From an uncultured Pelagibacteraceae bacterium (lineage in GTDB: Bacteria; Pseudomonadota; Alphaproteobacteria; Pelagibacterales; Pelagibacteraceae): DNA of 64,000 nt. The notes below the pieces were generated by a model. The model had not been told where the DNA came from. It saw only the letters and a program-made list of their open reading frames with translations, and did no database searches. Below, piece by piece: positions 60,293 through 64,000 of this stretch (the stretch's first letter is position 1; every line of letters begins with the position of its first letter). The position numbers were made by a program, and so were the translations under genes. Location: the NCBI GenBank assembly GCA_902616675.1, contig CACMTV010000002.1, positions 83,146 to 147,145 on the forward strand, written 5' to 3'.

Positions 60293-60558
60293 TGTTTAAA
60301 AAATTAATTAAAATTTTAATGCTTCTGTTAGTTATATCTTTTTTTGCTATTATTTTTAGGTATTATTTCTCAGAAAAAAATATAGCTCAAAAAAAACAAA
60401 ACAGATATAATTTAGAAACAAAAGTTTTAGAAAATATTTCAAGTTTACCAGAATTACTTAATAATACTAATGATGTCATTGAATTTAATTCAGGATTTGA
60501 AAATTCAAACAAACAAAATTTTAAAAGAAGTTTTTGGGACCTTTTTAAAGACCAATGA
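60289..60558 (+). CDS. Hypothetical single-TM protein in the argS-nagZ slot
   Basis: 89 aa; hydrophobic LIKILMLLLVISFFAIIFRYYF followed by a polar tail; translationally coupled to both neighbours. Confidence 0.65.
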   Translation: MMFKKLIKILMLLLVISFFAIIFRYYFSEKNIAQKKQNRYNLETKVLENISSLPELLNNTNDVIEFNSGFENSNKQNFKRSFWDLFKDQ

Positions 60559-61502
60559 TTGAAAAAGCTATAATTATAAGTATATCAGGTTATAAACTTA
60601 CCAAAATTGAAAAAAAAATTTTTAAAGAGTACTTACCATGGGGAGTTATCCTTTTTAAAAGGAATATTAAAAATTTTCAACAACTAAAAAAACTTATTTT
60701 ATCTATTAAAAAAATTACTAAAAATAAACATTATCCAATTCTAGTAGATGAGGAGGGTGGAGATGTTTCAAGATTAAAAAGTATTATTGATAACAAATTA
60801 TTTTCTCAAAGATACTTTGGTAAAATTTATGAGGCCAACTCTAGTATTGGAGAAGGTATTTATAAATATTATATTAATGAATTATGTAATATCTTTAAAT
60901 CACTTGGTATTAATATTAATACAGTCCCAGTTTTAGACAAGTTATATAGTCAGACTAATAGTTTTCTAACAAACAGAGTTTTTTCATCAAAAATAGGAAC
61001 CATTCGATCTCTTTCAGACATATGTATTAGAGCATATAAATCAAATAATATATCAACAGTTATAAAACACATACCTGGTCATGGTTTATCGAAATCCGAC
61101 TCTCATCGAAGATTGCCCAAAATAAATAAAAGTATTAATTTTTTATTAAAAAATGATTTTAAATGCTTTAAAAATACCAAATCTAAATTTGCAATGACTG
61201 CACATATCCTATTTGATAAAATTGATAGCAAAGATTGCGCTACCCATTCAAAAAAAATAATACAAAATATTATTAGGAAAAAAATTGGATTCAAAGGTAT
61301 AATAATATCTGATGATATAAGCATGAAATCTTTAAAGTATAGTTTAGTTAAGAATGCGTTAAAAGCTCTTAATGCAGGTTGTAATTTGGTGCTATATTGT
61401 AAAGGAAGGTCAAGCGAGTCTCTTAAATTATTAAGGAAAATTCCACCAATAGATGAATTTACTAAAAAAAAAACATCAGAATTTTACAGATTTTTAAGAT
61501 AG
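60555..61502 (+). CDS. nagZ: Beta-N-acetylhexosaminidase (GH3)
   Basis: LVDEEGGDVSRLK, VIKHIPGHGLSKSDSHRRLPKI, GIIISDDISMKSL. Confidence 0.92.
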   Translation: MIEKAIIISISGYKLTKIEKKIFKEYLPWGVILFKRNIKNFQQLKKLILSIKKITKNKHYPILVDEEGGDVSRLKSIIDNKLFSQRYFGKIYEANSSIGEGIYKYYINELCNIFKSLGININTVPVLDKLYSQTNSFLTNRVFSSKIGTIRSLSDICIRAYKSNNISTVIKHIPGHGLSKSDSHRRLPKINKSINFLLKNDFKCFKNTKSKFAMTAHILFDKIDSKDCATHSKKIIQNIIRKKIGFKGIIISDDISMKSLKYSLVKNALKALNAGCNLVLYCKGRSSESLKLLRKIPPIDEFTKKKTSEFYRFLR

Positions 61503-61522
61503 TATTTGAATAGGAGTCGAGG

Positions 61523-62251
61523 ATGAATAATTCTTTTTTGATTGACATACCAAATTATAATGGACCTTTAGAAACTTTATTAGATTTAGCAAAAAATCAA
61601 AAAGTTGATTTAGCAAATATTTCAATTACAAAGTTGGCTGATCAATTTTTAGAATTTGTAAAAAATAATAAAAATTTAAATTTAGAAACAGCTTCTGAAT
61701 TTTTACTTATGGCAACATGGTTAGCCTATTTAAAATCTAAATTATTATTGCCAGAGGATGATGATGATGATTTCAAAGCGCTTGAAGTAGCAGAACGATT
61801 AAAATTACAATTAAAGAAACTTGAATTAATAAGACTTTTATCAGATCAACTGTTAAAACGAAAACGAATTGGAAAAGATATTTTTTTTAGAGGAATGCGT
61901 GGTGGGATTAAATCCATTTACACTCCGATTTACGATGTTAGTTTGTATGAACTATTAAAGAGTTATGCAATCATTAGTTCACAAAAATCCTTTCAAAGAG
62001 TTAATATTCCTAAATTACCCGTTCTAACCACAGAACAAGGTATAGTTAATATTAAGAGCAAATTGGATAGCCTTAATGATTGGAAAAATTTTATTGAATT
62101 AATACCAGAAAATTATAAACAAAATAGTCAAAAAAAAAGAACAGGTATATCTGGAATTTTAGCAGCTTGTTTAGAACTCACAAGAGAAGGTGTTATCAAT
62201 ATAATGCAAAAGAAACATTTTGATGATATTTTAATAAAAAAAAATAAATGA
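61523..62251 (+). CDS. scpA: Segregation and condensation protein A
   Basis: YNGPLETLLDLAKNQKVDLANISITKLADQFLEFV, ASEFLLMATWLAYLKSKLLLP. Confidence 0.94.
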   Translation: MNNSFLIDIPNYNGPLETLLDLAKNQKVDLANISITKLADQFLEFVKNNKNLNLETASEFLLMATWLAYLKSKLLLPEDDDDDFKALEVAERLKLQLKKLELIRLLSDQLLKRKRIGKDIFFRGMRGGIKSIYTPIYDVSLYELLKSYAIISSQKSFQRVNIPKLPVLTTEQGIVNIKSKLDSLNDWKNFIELIPENYKQNSQKKRTGISGILAACLELTREGVINIMQKKHFDDILIKKNK

Positions 62252-62922
62252 AGAAAAAAAAGAATAATATAATAAATTTTCCAAGCTCTATTTCTAAACT
62301 TGAGAGAAAAGTAGAAGCAATTCTTTTTGCAGCCTCAGAGCCACTTGAAATTGAAACTATTGAAAAAAGACTTCAAGCAACTACAAATATTAAAAAAATT
62401 CTTGAAAAAATTCAAAATGATTACAAGCCGAGGGGTATAAATCTAGTTTGTATAAGAAATAAATGGTCTTTTAGAACTGCATCAGATTTATCAAACACAA
62501 TGGCATTACAAAAATCTACACAAAAAAAATTATCCAAAGCTTCAATCGAAACATTGTCAATAATTGTTTATCATCAGCCTGTCACTAGATCCGAAATAGA
62601 ACAAATTAGAGGTGTAGCTTTTGGATCGAATACGATAGAAATATTGATGGAATTAGATTGGGTTCGACCTTCTGGAAGAAAAAATATTCCTGGTAAACCT
62701 ATTCAATATGTAACGACAGAAAACTTTTTAAATCACTTTAATATTCAAAAATTATCAGATTTACCTACTGTTGATGAATTAGGAACTGCAGGTTTAATTG
62801 ATACTTCAGCAGTTAATTCTTCAATATTTGGAACTAGCAAGTTTTTTTCAGAACAATCATCAAAAACAAAAGAAGACATATATTCAGACATTGAAAGCGC
62901 TATAGACGATAATGAAAAATAG
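62248..62922 (+). CDS. scpB: Segregation and condensation protein B
   Basis: VEAILFAASEPLEIETIEKRL, SKASIETLSIIVYHQPVTRSEIEQIRGV. Confidence 0.94.
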   Translation: MKKKKNNIINFPSSISKLERKVEAILFAASEPLEIETIEKRLQATTNIKKILEKIQNDYKPRGINLVCIRNKWSFRTASDLSNTMALQKSTQKKLSKASIETLSIIVYHQPVTRSEIEQIRGVAFGSNTIEILMELDWVRPSGRKNIPGKPIQYVTTENFLNHFNIQKLSDLPTVDELGTAGLIDTSAVNSSIFGTSKFFSEQSSKTKEDIYSDIESAIDDNEK

Positions 62923-62971
62923 AGTAAATAAAGTTATTTATTTAGTTTAAATTATTGTATATAAGATAAAT

Positions 62972-63160
62972 ATGAGTATTGGTTTTTGGCAAATAGCTAT
63001 AGTAGTTGTCCTTGTAGTCCTTTTATTCGGAAGAGGTAAAATTTCTGATTTAATGGGAGATGTTGCTAAAGGCATTAAAAGTTTTAAAAAAGGTATCTCA
63101 GAAAATCCAGACTCATCTAATAAAGATACTGAAGATAAAAATAATTCTAATAATAATTAA
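62972..63160 (+). CDS. tatA: Sec-independent protein translocase TatA
   Basis: [41 protein letters not shown]. Confidence 0.95.
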   Translation: MSIGFWQIAIVVVLVVLLFGRGKISDLMGDVAKGIKSFKKGISENPDSSNKDTEDKNNSNNN

Positions 63161-63165
63161 TTTAA

Positions 63166-63372
63166 ATGCCACAGATTGGTTGGTTTGAATTACTTGTAAT
63201 AATAATAGTTGCAATTCTTGTAATTGGACCTAAAGACTTCCCAATTGTTTTAAAAAAAATAGGATCATGGGTTGGATCTATTAAAAGATATTTTTCTGAT
63301 GTTCAAAGAAACGTTAATGAAATCACGAACTTAGAAGAGGATAATAAAAAGAAAGACAAATCTGATGAGTAA
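63166..63372 (+). CDS. tatB: Sec-independent protein translocase TatB
   Basis: MPQIGWFELLVIIIVAILVIGPKDFPIVLKKIGSWVGSIKRY; tatA-tatB-tatC order. Confidence 0.92.
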   Translation: MPQIGWFELLVIIIVAILVIGPKDFPIVLKKIGSWVGSIKRYFSDVQRNVNEITNLEEDNKKKDKSDE

Positions 63373-64000
63373 TAAGCAAGCAAGTCAAAATACTTTTATT
63401 AGTCATTTGTCTGAATTAAGATCAAGATTGGTTAAATCGTTTATTTTTTTAATTATATCATTTATAATTTGTTACTTCTTTTCGGAAGAAATATATAGAT
63501 TTTTAGTTAAACCTTACTCGGACGCAGTGTTAGAAAATAATCTTGATCGAAGACTAATATTCACTGCTCTCCATGAGGCATTTTTAACTTATCTTAAAGT
63601 AGCTTTCTTTGCCTCAATTTTTATTACCAGCCCAATATTTTTAACACAAATTTGGAAGTTCATTGCTCCAGGATTATACTCAAACGAAAAAAAAGCTTTG
63701 CTTCCTTATTTAATTGCAACACCTATACTTTTTGTTTTTGGAGGCATGCTTGTGTATTATTTTATTATGCCTTTAGCGATTAAATTTTTCCTAGGATTTG
63801 AAAGCATTCAAGACTCTGGCTCATTAGCAATACAATTAGAAGCAAAAGTTAATGAATATTTATCTCTTGTCATGCGTTTAATTTTTGCATTTGGAATAAG
63901 TTTTCAACTTCCAGTGGTTTTAAGCTTATTAGCAAGAATTGGAGTTGTAGATTCTAAGTACCTTAAAGAAAGAAGAAAGTATTTTGTGGTCATTATTTTT
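63365..64000 (+). CDS. tatC: Sec-independent protein translocase TatC, 3'-truncated by the window edge (not in ORF track)
   Basis: Manual translation MSNKQASQNTFISHLSELRSRLVKSFIFLIISFIICYFFSEEIYRFLVKPY... open to the window end. Confidence 0.94.
   Translation, partial: MSNKQASQNTFISHLSELRSRLVKSFIFLIISFIICYFFSEEIYRFLVKPYSDAVLENNLDRRLIFTALHEAFLTYLKVAFFASIFITSPIFLTQIWKFIAPGLYSNEKKALLPYLIATPILFVFGGMLVYYFIMPLAIKFFLGFESIQDSGSLAIQLEAKVNEYLSLVMRLIFAFGISFQLPVVLSLLARIGVVDSKYLKERRKYFVVIIF

Noticed and set aside
1-64000. Search for CRISPR arrays, transposases, integrases, phage or toxin-antitoxin modules
   Set aside because: No regularly spaced repeats and no matching protein motifs were seen in either the ORFs or the gaps; poly-A/T tracts are ordinary for this base composition.

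Overview
This 64 kb, very AT-rich window has the gene content, packing and AT bias expected of a SAR11/Pelagibacter-type alphaproteobacterium (an inference; no search was run). It is a dense chromosomal segment of mostly core genes: glmS(partial)-aroG-nadE-cysS-cimA-trmJ-rpsD; a minus-strand run sfsA-map-purB-purC-purS-purQ-purL-bolA-grxD; a molybdopterin-binding/CinA-like gene with two glycosyltransferase genes; nadK, trkH; a glycerol module (gpsA, glpK, glpVSTPQU-like ABC transporter), gap; a zinc module (znuA<>znuCB-zur); a glycine betaine SBP/permease pair with no local ATPase; a BASS-family transporter; an iron(III) ABC transporter; a MetF-like/GcvT-family pair; trmB; a general amino acid ABC transporter (aap/bzt); a cysteine synthase; valS, ilvD, manC, xthA, erpA, dgt, argS, nagZ, scpA, scpB and tatABC(partial). 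There are four tRNAs (Leu-UAA, Arg-UCU, Asn-GUU, Cys-GCA). I saw no rRNA, CRISPR array, transposase, integrase or phage gene. The most interesting signals are in the few non-trivial intergenic gaps: an unlisted 59-codon ORF with a perfect 23-bp palindrome abutting its start codon, a Zur-like palindrome upstream of the BASS transporter, Fur-like plus Irr-like operators before the iron transporter, short unlisted ORFs or a structured RNA in the 348-bp gap, and perfect palindromes in the aapJ leader. At gene level, the orphan MetF/GcvT-family pair is a candidate tetrahydrofolate-dependent demethylation module of unknown substrate.
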